From: Haemonchus contortus
Lineage: Eukaryota > Nematoda > Chromadorea > Rhabditida > Trichostrongylidae
Direction: 5' to 3'
Assembly (NCBI GenBank): GCA_000469685.2
Contig: LS997563.1
Location: forward strand, 36,930,468 to 36,994,467
Length of the DNA: 64,000 nt
Made by a program: the position numbers and the translations under genes. The notes below the pieces were generated by a model. That model did not search any database and was not told the origin of the DNA. It worked only from the letters and a program-made list of their open reading frames with translations. Below, in pieces: positions 1 through 10,321 of this stretch. Within the stretch, counting starts at the first letter, position 1; every line of letters begins with the position of its first letter.

Positions 1-7
1 TTACTGC

Positions 8-205
8 TGCGACCCCGCATTCAACTTCCACCAGGCAGCCGATGTACAAGGTAGTGTTTTTATCCTCCAACAAAGGTTCGACACCAATTAATCGGCCCCG
101 GAGAGATTACTGGTTGACCTATAAATGGTGGGATATCAAGCCGGGATTCGAACATTTGACTATGCGTAGAGATGGTGTGCCATTTGCCACTACACCACCA
201 CTTTT
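8..205 (-). repeat. tRNA-derived SINE, old copy with internal deletion
   Basis: Read on the minus strand this matches the SINE best seen at 23016-23313. The tRNA-like head is at 125-205, with a decayed B box (GGATTCGAAC is still visible on the plus strand near 144-153) and the A-box region around 188-200. The conserved body part carrying the reverse of CCGATGTACAAG follows at about 38-50. The segment that normally lies between the body and the 3' end is deleted. Many point differences make this one of the oldest copies in the window. Confidence 0.75.
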
Positions 206-1189
206 GCTATCGGAGAACGATCGAAAAGGGGATCATAATAACGGTTCAGGCGACAGTACTTATCCTAACCGACCCCCCACTACCTATGAAAATACCTTCA
301 GTGTCCGAGAGAAATCGAACAATTGATCCAATTCGAGAATGACGGGTAATTCCGGCCACTCTGTCAAAAAACAACCGTTTTCTATGATAGGAAGCAGCAA
401 TATCTGAAGTTGTTTATATTTCACCATTCTGGACGTGACTACGCTTTGGTTCGTTTTAATTTTCATTAATCAAGTAGCTGGATTTCTTCGTCTCATTATT
501 CGGATTTATAGCATAACTTTGCTACCGCATCCTACCCAGGGTAATCTGCTTGTTCGAAACATCATTGACCAACTAATTATCCATCTTTAGAAGTTCTACT
601 AAGAGCGGTTGTTGTTCAATTTGTGAATATTCTGTTGCAAACATCACATCGCAGCGATGCTTTCCATCCGACAGGTTTTCTGATCATCGCCAACGAACTG
701 CGCAAAGCGGGCAAAAAGGGAGACAGAGAAAGAGAGATCTGCTTTTTACACGCATCGAACCCAAAAACATCCTTTCCAGCCTCATTTCGGAGTTGGACAC
801 CACTTCTATAGTCCCTTAATATTGTCACTCAGTAGGGATAATTGGCCCGTCCGCCTTTTCTGACTTCCGACCAAATGAAAAAACAATCACAAAAATTTTG
901 AAGGGGAATGCCCAGGCACACGCCGCTCTGATAGATCTGCGTAACGGAGTTGTGGTGCCAAAATGAGGCTAAAAAGGGCGTTTCTGTCTACGTATGTTCT
1001 CGACCTCGACAGCAGTGAGACATTGGGAATTTAGGTCTTTCCGTTACTGAAGTAACGATTTTTCTACCATCGAGCACGTGGATTATTCGATACCCTGAAT
1101 AATGGATGCTAATGTTGCGTCGATTGGTCGCGGTACCTCCGTTATCACAAGCTGTTATTTATAACATTTTGTACCTTCATAGGCATACC
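206..1189. other. No gene recognised
   Basis: Only short open frames occur on both strands, without splice-site pairs, family motifs or repeats that I can match elsewhere in the window. Confidence 0.5.
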
Positions 1190-1530
1190 CATCGATAAAA
1201 TCTCCAGATTATTGGTGATCCCATAAGTTTAGTCGAATAAAATTGAACGAAGAAAAAAGTGATCCCTCGATGAAACTCGACCCATTATACATAGTGCTCG
1301 TCACCCATCATTAACGCATAGAAATAATTTTCTCCTAATATAATTTAGTCTTCAAAATCCTCATCCCACCTACTGCGTTTTCTCATCAGCTTGCTCTGAT
1401 ATCCCTTCTTATCCCATTGGTAAACCGAAGTGTCAAGGCAACATCGTAAATATGAAAGGCGTTAGAATTGAACGACTTTTATCTTCTGATGTCTCTTAAC
1501 AGGCTTTATCAGTTTTTATCATTTATTGCC
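1190..1530 (+). repeat. Degenerate copy of the lead segment of the 13-19 kb composite repeat
   Basis: The stretch shares ordered blocks with 14041-14340 and 17700-18000: a CCAGATTAT block near 1202, GTGATCCCTC near 1258, and an ACATCGTAAATA block followed by a GTTAG motif near 1441-1465. It ends in TATCAG-like words near 1505-1520. Order and spacing agree with the better copies, so common descent is likely, but divergence is high. Confidence 0.5.
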
Positions 1531-1550
1531 TTTCTTTATTTGTAATTTAG

Positions 1551-1854
1551 GGCGGAGGTGGTGTAGTGGCATGTGGCGCACTATGTATCTCACACGCACG
1601 GTCAGAGGTTCGAATCCCGGACCGATGCCCGCCTAGGCCAACCAAGCCTTCCATCCCACCGGGGTCAGTTAATTGGTACCAGACTCGTCTGGGAGGATAA
1701 AAGCACTGACTTGTACGCGACTCGCCACCGCAAGTCATTGTATAGGCCGCATGCGCACTCATTCCGCCACTACGATTCTGAATGGAAGTCGAGTGCGGGG
1801 GCGCATCCCTCAGACGGGATTGATTAACGCCAAAAACTTCAAACTCAACTTTAA
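1551..1854 (+). repeat. tRNA-derived SINE, full-length copy
   Basis: This full-length copy starts with GGCGGAGGTGGTGTAGTGG, which contains a pol III A box (TGGTGTAGTGG), and has a perfect B box GGTTCGAATCC at about 1608-1618. The tRNA-like head closes with CCCGCC near 1629, pairing with the initial GGCGG. A body of about 200 bp common to all copies follows, then an A/T-rich tail. The flanks at 1534-1550 and 1855-1871 are a target-site duplication matching at 15 of 17 bases. Retroposition by a LINE partner is expected for this class; the partner is not identified. Confidence 0.9.
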
Positions 1855-2064
1855 CTTTATTTGTAGTTGAGTCACATCGTACACCACACAGAAGTAGAAG
1901 GCTCGAATTTTAGTGCGGAAAAAGGCACAGATTAAGTGACTTTTGCATTTTAACTTACTGTCAGCGAATATCCTAATCTTAATACATCCCTTATTACCCC
2001 AAGGTGCCAATTTACACTGTTAACACGAAAACCTTTGCAGGTTACATACATACACATGCAGCTT

Positions 2065-2235
2065 AGGTTGTTCTTGCTTTCTTCGGCTCTTTATTAGCCC
2101 TTACCAGCTATTAGCAGCACCTGTCACCAATCATACTTGTTTCTGTCACATCCCATATCACCCACCAAGGGGCTCGGGTTCCACTGATAACACGAGGGGC
2201 GTAGCAAACTTAATAGCCCTTACCTTACCGGACAT
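2065..2235 (+). repeat. Fragment of the TATCAG / composite repeat family
   Basis: The words TTAGCCCTTACCAGCTATTA, CCTGTCACC and the block ending in CACGAGGGGCGTAGC match, in order, the segment at 18020-18130 of the composite repeat (Gly-free, non-coding). It is a short, diverged fragment. Confidence 0.5.
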
Positions 2236-2949
2236 GTGGATATGATGTACTCTGAGAATTAATTTGAAGAGGAATTTTCGCTGAATGAAGAAGCTGAAGT
2301 TGAAAGATTGGGACCCTGTTCACATGGTCAACTACGGAGATGTTTCTTTTAGAATACTTACTCAAATTACAGTCCTATAACTGGTTACTTCTACTCTTCG
2401 AGCATTCACAACGTGATGGAATGATGAATCTGTGCATTGAATTATGAACAAGTCTTTCAAAAATTCGAATTGATGTTTGATTCGTGCGATGGATAGTGTG
2501 CTTGTCATCCAAACAGGTTTTTCGATTCGTAATTCATCGGCACTTCGGGAACACTAAATCAAATCAACACCTAACATTTTCCTTTCTCGGGAATGTGTGA
2601 ATCCGAGTGGGGCGAAAGCATACAGTGCTTCTACGTCTCACCTACATTCACATGTTGTGCTCATCAGCTCTTTCGTGCCAAACTACCGGCACATGAGAAA
2701 TGGCACCTTTCCTGTGGAGAGATTCTCCAAATTAGGATATTTGCAAATTGAATACTCATGAACATGAACTAGTTTTAAGAAGTGCATGAGCTTGAAGGTA
2801 GCGTGTGATTTTTGTTTTGCCATTGGTTCCAAGTATGCCCCTTCTCTTCACATATTATGTTTGAGCAGTGGGCCTAAGTTGTATGGAAAATAGCAGTAAG
2901 TAATCAGTAAATAGCAGTAGCAGTAAATTAGGAGCGCTAGACAAAGTTT

Positions 2950-3226
2950 GGGGTGAAGGTGATGTAGCATGTCGTGCGAACTTCCTTGCTATCATACATG
3001 CATGGTCTTGATATCGTATCCCCGTTCGGTAGCATTCGAGGCCACCGCGTCTTCCATATTCCGCGGTCAATTATTTAACACTAAGCTCGTTTGGGAAGAC
3101 TGAAACATTCACGTGTTCATATCAAGCCATTGTATGAGCCACGTACGCATTCAAGACTCCTTTACGATTCTGGATGGAAGTCAAGTGCAGGTGCGCATTT
3201 TGAATACAAAGTAGATCATCGTCAAA
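2950..3226 (+). repeat. tRNA-derived SINE, strongly diverged copy
   Basis: The body matches the SINE consensus in order: a CTCGTTTGGGAAGA block near 3085, CATTGTATGAGCCACGTACG near 3127, ACGATTCTGGATGGAAGTC near 3164 and GTGCAGGTGCGCAT near 3184. The A and B boxes of the head (2950-3030) are decayed, so transcription from this copy is unlikely. Confidence 0.75.
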
Positions 3227-4332
3227 GACTTTAATCTCATCCTTTAATAGTCGATGTCTACGGATAATATAATTACAAAGCTTCTGCAAATAGTACTCAC
3301 CCAGTGCAAAAAATCCCTACCTGCAAGATTTGTAAAGAAAGCCTAAAAGGGTCACAGAGTGTGTTGCTACCCGACCATGTTTATGTCAAAGTAACTACCA
3401 GTAAGTATTTGTGAGCGTGATGCCTTTCTGAGGTGTGGTCCTCGACTTACCAGGCCTAGAGAATGTAGAAGTCCCTAATTTTCTCCACAGTGACAATTTT
3501 GCAATGTTTTACCTTTTTTACCGATTTTTGAGCATGGGAGACGAATCTATACGAGATCGTATTGCGACCAAAACGTCACCAGGATCACCCACAAGGCAAA
3601 CTTCTCCTGTTGCAATCTCATCCTGGCCCTTGGTACGTGACAACATGACCTTCGCGAGATCCTTTGCTATGGTTCGGCTATGAACACTAAAAGGAGTCAA
3701 AGAGTTACACATGTGTAAAACAAACCATGATGGGTTTAGTGAGGCGGTCAAGTTGATAGATATCCCAAAATTCAATGCTTCGTGCTGGTATTCGACACCC
3801 TAAGCCTTTTAGTTCAGTTGGTAGTTTGCTTAGAAACTTACTTTTCTTGTGAAAGAATGCACTATTCCTCTCTAACAGGACCTACGTTTGGTACGTTTCA
3901 TTGAATCGTGAAATTTCAGATGGATTTCAGGATTTCACGTCTTGGAGATTACTATAGCAGAGCATAGTATGATAGACGGAAAAAGAGAGAAACAAGGTAG
4001 ACATGTTGGAGTGGGTCGAAGACATATTTCTAATTCAATGCAAACGGTTTTGGAATCGCTAAGTTTAGCCTGCTTGCTGTCTACGAATAATTTCCATCGA
4101 TATTCGACTCCTGGCTCTCAATGTTTGGTGACCAGCTAACGTGATGTCGAAATGTGATTATTGAAAGTCAAAATCCCATGAACCAATCAAAATGAGAAAA
4201 ACCTCAGAGAATGCAGAATAATGTTACAGTAGGAGTGGAGATTAAGCATCCAATCCGATGGTAGGTGCAAGCACCGCAGTAAGCTGGAGGAAGGGAGAAG
4301 GAACGATGGAAGCGAACTTGGAAGAAGGAAGT
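3227..4332. other. No gene recognised
   Basis: There are only short open frames on both strands and no recognisable domain, splice architecture or repeat match. Confidence 0.5.
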
Positions 4333-4972
4333 GAAGGCACAATTCACGACACAACGGTTTCTACGACTTCCTCCTAAAGTGAATCAGTGGCCCCCAAGAG
4401 GAACACAAAGTTCGCTGTCGGGTCGAGAAACTAGACAGATAGGGCATAATATGGGCCCCATTATCGGATTCGATGACGTCCACGCCCATCTACCGATGAT
4501 ATGTTAGGCGGATGTCGAGGCGGTACAGATCGGGCTATTCGCAACAGGACCCACACGTTCAGCATGCAATGGTGTGGGGATGTTTTACTCTTACTCTTTT
4601 ATTCTCTGTTGTTCTTTTTGCCACTGGAATCATTTTCCAATCTTTTACCTTTGTCCCTTGAAATGAAAAAAGCCAGCCATTTTTGCTGTCAATCGTGTTT
4701 TTGTTAACTTATGCTAGTGATTCTGAGTGTATTGACTAAACATTTTTGCATGCTAGTCAGCTGTGCGCAATGACGCACGTTGCATAGCTCGTCCAGATAC
4801 CCCTTCTACGTCACTCTTGGTCTTAACTCGTCCACTCGTCTAACTTCTTGAAGCCTCTCATTTTTTGGAAGCAACTGTTCTCGTGCTTTTTTCATCGTAC
4901 TACGCTCCACCTTCTTTTTTATTTTTCATCATAATCTGGACGCTCCAAAATTATTGTGAACTAAGCCTTCAA
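4333..4972. mobile_element. Possible degenerate TIR element (AAGGCACAGTTCACG family)
   Basis: The left end has GAAGGCACAATTCACGAC, one mismatch from the terminal repeat of the elements at 34541 and 62657. The right end near 4955-4972 has GTGAACTAAGCCTTCAAC, two mismatches from the reverse terminal repeat. The interior does not clearly match the other copies, so this may be a different internal version or two unrelated ends. Confidence 0.35.
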
Positions 4973-6019
4973 CACGATGCATAGAAGAGAATAGCCTTCT
5001 CAGGTGAAAATCCCAAAAGCCAACTCTGTCGCTTATGAAGGAGCCATAAAACCCATTGCTCGCCTGATCCGAATAACTAGCGCCGTAAACCTGACTTAAC
5101 TATGAAAGTCAAACATGACCTCAAGAATCAAATAATATTATATTGCTGCTCTTTTTATAATTCTCACAGCCCACATTCTTAGATTAATGTGGAAGGGAGT
5201 TTTGAGAGGTCCTATGCATGTTAAAGGTGTTTCACATTGATCGCTGACCATCTGATCAATAAGAAAGCTACGGACACCGGCCATTATTTCAATGGTCATG
5301 GACAATGATGTCTCCTGCGAAGGTTTTCGGATTATCGGCAACTTTTTTTATTCACTGTCGATTATTGCTAGTTATCGACTATTTCGGGATTGATGCGTTT
5401 TCTTACTTTAAATCATTTCGAAAGAAGTCCTATGCCAGCGAAGCGATTTGTAAATGGGAATAAAGCTGCGCTCGCTTCGCAGTGGCAAAGCGGGTACGCA
5501 TGTTGTCGTTGTTGTTAATTGACTGTCCCTCCGCGTGCAAAGGAAAGCTTGGAGTTTTCTTGAGCGTATCTGGGCGGGCTGTAGTCACAGCGATCGAGAC
5601 TCAAACATGACATCGCGAACTCGGTAAAGCGCAAAGAGTAAAGAAACCGTTGTTTCAAAGACGAATGAGGGTCATTGTAGGTCTACTTTGTTGAGTTCAG
5701 CGTGAACTACGCTACCCAAATAACTGACCGCATTTAAGATTCTCGATTTTTAATGAGTTGCCTTCGCAATCCGGATTGTAATTATCTCTCGTCTTAGAAC
5801 AGGTCTTTTTTTGCAGAAATTTTTTTACATGGAGTCCAAGCAAGTGACCTTTGCAGAAAGACTCAGAAGGGAGTAGACGTGCAAAGGTAGGCTACAAAAA
5901 ATATGGTGGCAATAATACTTGAAAAAAGTAAACGTTTTCTGCTCCACTGATGTAGTGATACATGGGTACTTGGAGCCAAATATCAGAAAGCGTCTGCGAT
6001 CATCAACGCTTACGCTTAC
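4973..6019. other. No gene recognised
   Basis: I see no convincing coding frame, RNA gene or repeat here. Open frames are short and lack family motifs. Confidence 0.45.
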
Positions 6020-6225
6020 TTTCAAAAAATGAATGAGACGAGCTGGACTTGGTATCAAAGCTTATTTCTCCAAGAGCGACTCGGGCTGTTGCGATCACAC
6101 CCCTGAGACATTTCTCTTTGACTTTGTATGTGTGGTCACTCGACACGTCTCGACCTGGCCATAGTTGTCCAAGGCAGTCAAAAAATCCCAGTGGCAAGTT
6201 ATCACCGTCGCCGTCAACTGTAGCT
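6020..6225 (-). CDS. Possible internal exon of an unrecognised gene
   Basis: On the minus strand a 206-base open stretch lies between a good 3' splice site (CCTCTTACAG, ending at 6226) and a good 5' splice site (GTAAGC, starting at 6019). It encodes about 68 residues with balanced composition, three cysteines and the segments NLPLGFFDCLGQLWPG and KCLRGVIATARVALGE. I do not recognise the family. No matching exon was found on either side, so it could be one exon of a gene with long introns, a pseudogene piece, or chance. The splice sites are seen; the coding role is inferred. Confidence 0.3.
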
Positions 6226-6820
6226 CTGTAAGAGGCACAGTTAATTCTAGTTTGCCAATGTTTTACGACGACGAAGACGTGATAGGTTAAGCACAAAACG
6301 CACGCGCCCGTTTTTTACTGCTCCTTGACTTTTTATGAAACTTTACTCAAAGAATGTGTGTGTGAAGCAATTCCGCTGAGATTTTGTTAGGCTTTACAGA
6401 AAACGGGGAGCTGCACAACTCATCGCTGAATCTTCACGGCTTGTGGGATCCAGTACCAACAAAGTATCATAAAGCTTTGTCTAGATTGAGGGTCAAATTT
6501 TGTCCTCAAATCTTGATGAATTGGTTAGAGGCAGATAGCCCTAATCTGAACCTTGTAGAACCCTCACTTCAGAGTGTTTCCGGCAAGCCTTCTTCTCCAA
6601 ACACAGTTTACAAATAGGAGAGAAGGTCCGAAAGAGAACGGAAGAAGGAGCAATGGTTGGTACATGGAATATTCGAGGAAAAAGATCGTACTTGTAAGAC
6701 TTGTCGGGCAGTTCTCGCCAAAATGCATCAAGTACCACAAAAATTTTTTTGAGTGTTTCTCCAAACTATTGCATGTAGTATAAGCGATTGTTCAGTTGAT
6801 ACCGCTTGATTTTGTTCCCG
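6226..6820. other. No gene recognised
   Basis: The open frames of 60-80 codons here overlap on both strands and look like antisense shadows. No family motif or repeat match was seen. Confidence 0.4.
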
Positions 6821-7050
6821 TTAATATTGTCTTACATGAACGTTTGTTTTCTCTTACAACTTTAATTGGAAGATTCTTGTGCCACGACATCACAAGATTC
6901 TCTAAAAGGCTGTGAGGCTAGCTGATACTCAAAAGCGTCAAGAATTATGAGAATGTAAAATAAATAAAGGTCACACGGTTCCAGGAGCATACCGGTGTTG
7001 TGATATATCTTGTGGCCCGCCGGCAGGTCACGCGGTCGTCAATGAGTTAA
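6821..7050. mobile_element. TTAA-type MITE, copy with one clear end
   Basis: About 230 bp matches the element at 31080-31318 along its length (for example TTCTCTTACAACT, CTCTAAAAGGCTGTGAG, and GGCCCGCCGGC near the right end). The right end reads ...GACCGCG-like repeat then CATTGAC in reverse and finishes at TTAA (7047-7050), as expected for piggyBac-like insertion. The left terminal repeat is lost or diverged; the homology begins at the TTAA at 6821. It lies directly beside the integrase fragment at 7051-7260. Confidence 0.6.
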
Positions 7051-7260
7051 TAAAAACTATGCCACCTACTTTTGGGAACTCCTGCGGGCTTCTCTTAAGA
7101 CGCTTGTCGTAGGTCTCTTTCATTTTTGTTTGTGTTTTCATTAAACGCTGTATCACACTTCTAGGATTATCGAATTGCTGCTGGTAGTTCGTACGTATAA
7201 TCATCAGCATCGAAGTGGTTGAAGGATATCTGTAGCACCATGAATAAAGAATTGTAAACG
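7051..7260 (-). pseudogene. Retroelement integrase, C-terminal fragment
   Basis: The minus-strand frame contains KMKETYDKRLK followed by EFPKVGGIVFI. This is the pattern seen at the C-terminal end of Ty3/gypsy-type integrases: a helix rich in K/R ending in YDK/R, then F-K-V-G-D-x-V. The D of VGD is changed to G here. The next upstream integrase part (8361-8672) is on the same strand about 1.1 kb away, so one integrase gene seems to have been split by inserted DNA. The frame is broken and no functional protein is expected. Confidence 0.55.
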
Positions 7261-8360
7261 AAGACTACCATATGAAGGAGAACATCCTAATTGGCTTGCA
7301 TGTTAGCCTTTTCCCTTAATATTCTTGCTAGTGATCTGATAGAATTTAGTATTTAGTATTTATTACACAAAAGTGTGCACGGATGTGGCAGAAGGGAAAC
7401 AAGCAATAACATAGAATGAACTAGTGCCGCCGAAAGAAAACTACGGCGGCTTGCATCAGGCAGTGACGGAAAAAGCAATAAAAATGGAGAAAAAATTAAA
7501 CAGAACAACAAAGCCGCAATTGAATAAAAATGGAGGCAAATCTAGCAGTAATAAAGTAGATCTTGAGGCTGACTCATTAGACAATGATATTCGCAGCAGC
7601 ATATGAGAAGGGCTAATAAGTATGAAAGTCTCAAGCCGCTAGCGGTGGACAGCCTTCAACTTTAAGGCGTTTCCAACACCTTATACAAGGCAAAGCAGAG
7701 GCAGGCGCAACACGCGTTCTTCATATTTATGGAGTAAGTGACGCGTGGACGGTGCTGTAGAAAACATCACTCGACAGGAACACAAGGGCATGCATGTTGA
7801 ACTACGTAGCCAGATTTTGGGCTGTTAGGTATTCCCTACCCCTAACCATCTAGTTTCAGGCCCACCAAGGAAAATACCTGGAGAGTAGTGAGTGTGCGAG
7901 CAAATCACTCAAGGATAATGAAGCAGACTGATCTGCATAAAGGCGGAGGATATTAAGACCACAGAGTAGTAGGCAAGGAAAAGGTGACCAACAAGTAAAC
8001 TATAACTTGATTGCGTAGACAGGTATATGAAGAGAATCAAGACAAGCTGACTTGCTTAAGAAAACAAGTAAGGAAAGAGAGCATACCTTGAAAAAAATAT
8101 GAGATGAGACTAGACAGAGTGTCACGGAAACAGCGATATCGTTGATGGTTGTAGTACACCTTTGAAAGTAATCACTTATGAAGCCTTCCTGGCACACGAT
8201 GGGGACACAATGGAATAATCATATTCATTCTTCTTCGTTCAGAGATCTGGCGCCAGCAAATTTTTTCAATTCTTCTGGAGCTAACTTGAAGCCTGGGGCA
8301 GCCCGGCCGCTCCCTGTCATTCCATTTTTCCGTGGGTTGTAGCCTTACGTCATTGACTAC
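7261..8360. other. Unidentified DNA separating two integrase fragments
   Basis: This 1.1 kb lies between the integrase core fragment (8361-8672) and the integrase C-terminal fragment (7051-7260). It is A/G-rich around 7420-7620. I found no terminal repeats, no coding match and no second copy in the window. It is probably an insertion or a rearranged part of the element. Confidence 0.35.
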
Positions 8361-8672
8361 TCAATTCCGGTATTTGAATACTTCCGACAATATAGTGTCA
8401 ATGATCTCTAGGCTTTGTTTTAATTGAATTCGCTCAGAACACCACCCTTCACAAAAGCACTGCTCAAGCTTACGAGCTACTGTTCTTGCTGTATTATCTG
8501 GAATCGTATATGCACATGCGAACTTTGGGAAATGGTCCATCACTACTAGGGCGAGTTTATTGTCCTTTCCAGTCAAGCCATATTCTACCAAAAGCACTCC
8601 AATCGATTCATTTTTTCCACAGAATCCCGTAGCTGCGCTAGCTTCGAGTGCTCCCAATGAACATTCAGCCAA
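8361..8672 (-). pseudogene. Ty3/gypsy-type retroelement integrase core, degraded
   Basis: The minus-strand frame of about 100 codons carries LALVVMDHFPKFACAY followed by IPDNTARTVA and a GWCSERI segment. This order (VxxDHFTKF-xxAYxIPDKTAxTVA-GxPxxIHSD) is diagnostic of the catalytic core of Ty3/gypsy-type integrases. The segment that should contain the second catalytic Asp (IHSDxG) is corrupted. Integrases join element cDNA to the host chromosome; this one cannot. The same strand upstream holds gag-like sequence with no protease, reverse transcriptase or RNase H recognisable between, so the element has lost most of pol. Confidence 0.7.
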
Positions 8673-9850
8673 CTAGTTGTATGCATAGGATCTTCGCCTT
8701 ATGCGGCGCAGTCACATCTTGTGTCTTTTCTGGGTATGCCTTGCTTTAGAAGCGTTCCACTACCCAACAAAATTCGGCTACTTGCTTGTCTCCTCTTAGA
8801 GCAAAATTTCTCAGGGCAGACTATGCTTCAATTTGCGCTATTACCGCGAATAGCCATAATTTTTCTCATTGCCTCGATGATGCCATCAAACGGTCGTTCG
8901 CGTATATCGACGGACAGGGTTCAAAAAGCCGTGAGCGTTTTTGCGTAGAAGACCGTTCAATAGTTGTATTCGGCTCGAGTCTGTCTTTTATTTTCCTGAT
9001 ACTCCATTTCAAATAAGCACAAGAGCCTTCTGAAACATTCACGAGAGTTCCCTCCAAAAGGGTACACATCAGGTAATGACAATGCTCTAATGTGATCATT
9101 CATAAAGAATTCAGTTAAGTGCTCCTCAGCTGTGTCCAACGGACGTCGAATTCTGAGTCCAGTACTTGATTCGTCGTTCTGCGTATTTCTTGAGAATCTC
9201 CGATTTCCGGAGATTCTCGAGGAATACGAATCGCTTTCCCGGAGGTCGAAAACCGTCATGGGCTATTTAGCACAGTACCCCTCCATACTGTGTGACTACT
9301 GGAATTATTACCAATATCACTACAGCAATCGCCTCTCCTTACTGCGACCGGATTGCTCCAATGTTTCATATGCCGAGGCAGCTCCTCGACCTGCAATCTT
9401 CATCTGCATAGCTCTTTCTTCATTTTGAGATTATTCTTGCACGAGTGGACATGGCCGTGAGCACTTCGTCGAATTCTTCATTTATTCGGCTGATTGGACA
9501 CTCAGTCCTTTGTGGGAAATTATCCAGAGCCGACCTTGTCTCTCCGCACTCTGTGAGATGGTTTCTAAGACACTACGCTTCGTGAATTTCTGCTACTTCT
9601 AGAAGTTTTGTCACTTCGTCCTTTGCCTCTAAGCAACACTTATCCCATAATTCTTTCGCTGTACTGTGCACTACTTCTTCCATGGAGGCGCTTTGCTCCG
9701 CCATGGGTGCATTACTATTTCCCTTTCGAGGTCACCATGCGCATGGTCTCGATAGCTTGTTGTCGTACTTGATCGCTTTCATCAGCAGAAGCACTATGAC
9801 CTAATGGATCAGCTAACCGGATTCTTCAAAAGAACACATCCCAGATCCTG
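8673..9850 (-). pseudogene. Ty3/gypsy-type gag, degraded
   Basis: Read on the minus strand, gag-like pieces appear in several frames. A charged, helix-rich part starts with MAEQSASMEE at 9704. A capsid-like part around 9070-8990 has LPDVYPFGGNSRECFRR and then FEMEYQEN. A further part around 8830-8760 has LRNFALRGDKQVAEFC. The pattern P-F-x-G-x-x-x-x-x-x-F followed by L-x-x-x-G-x-Q-x-V-A-E-F-C is that of retroelement capsids. Stops and frameshifts are frequent. It is followed directly by integrase (8361-8672), showing a large deletion of pol. Confidence 0.6.
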
Positions 9851-10240
9851 TTCCGGATTCGTCCATTTCAAAATTTCCTGAGAACCTTGTATTTCACAAA
9901 GGCGTGCGCAGTAATCCCTTTGGATCAATTGGTGGGGTATCTCTGCAACTTGAATCTTGCCGTCTGTTTTTTATCGATTCGACAATAGCGTTCACACGGC
10001 CACACGAATGAATATTTCCCTGACACTGTAATCACAATTCTACATATTTCCTACGACCCTTATTCAAGCGACTTGCTAGATTTGATTGCGGTTCCTTGCG
10101 GTGGAAGTCAAAAGAATTCACAGCTTCTTCTCAACAACAAGCCGTTGGTAGTTAGACTGGCTGTTACTAGTAAACTGGCACCCTCGATGTCGACGATTAC
10201 CAATGGTTAGTTGGACTAGCAAGGCACGCTTTAATCAAGA
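9851..10240 (-). other. Possible further retroelement sequence, uncertain
   Basis: The minus strand gives a few coding-like stretches, for example LVIVDIEGASLL near 10190-10160 that recalls a retroelement protease start, but the D-T/S-G catalytic motif is not visible. The position ahead of gag is odd for an intact element, so it may be a second rearranged piece. Confidence 0.25.
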
Positions 10241-10321
10241 GTTCCAAATAGGTGGCTAGATTAGCCCTTACTATTTTAATATCCTGTTTCTCAAGCGTGC
10301 TAGACGGGATGCAACTATATA

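Noticed and set aside
1600..1635. tRNA genes at the positions with A and B boxes (1551, 12055, 23313)
   Set aside because: The tRNA-like head is fused to a conserved 200-bp body, lies in multiple copies with target duplications and does not fold into a clean cloverleaf with an anticodon stem, so these are SINEs.
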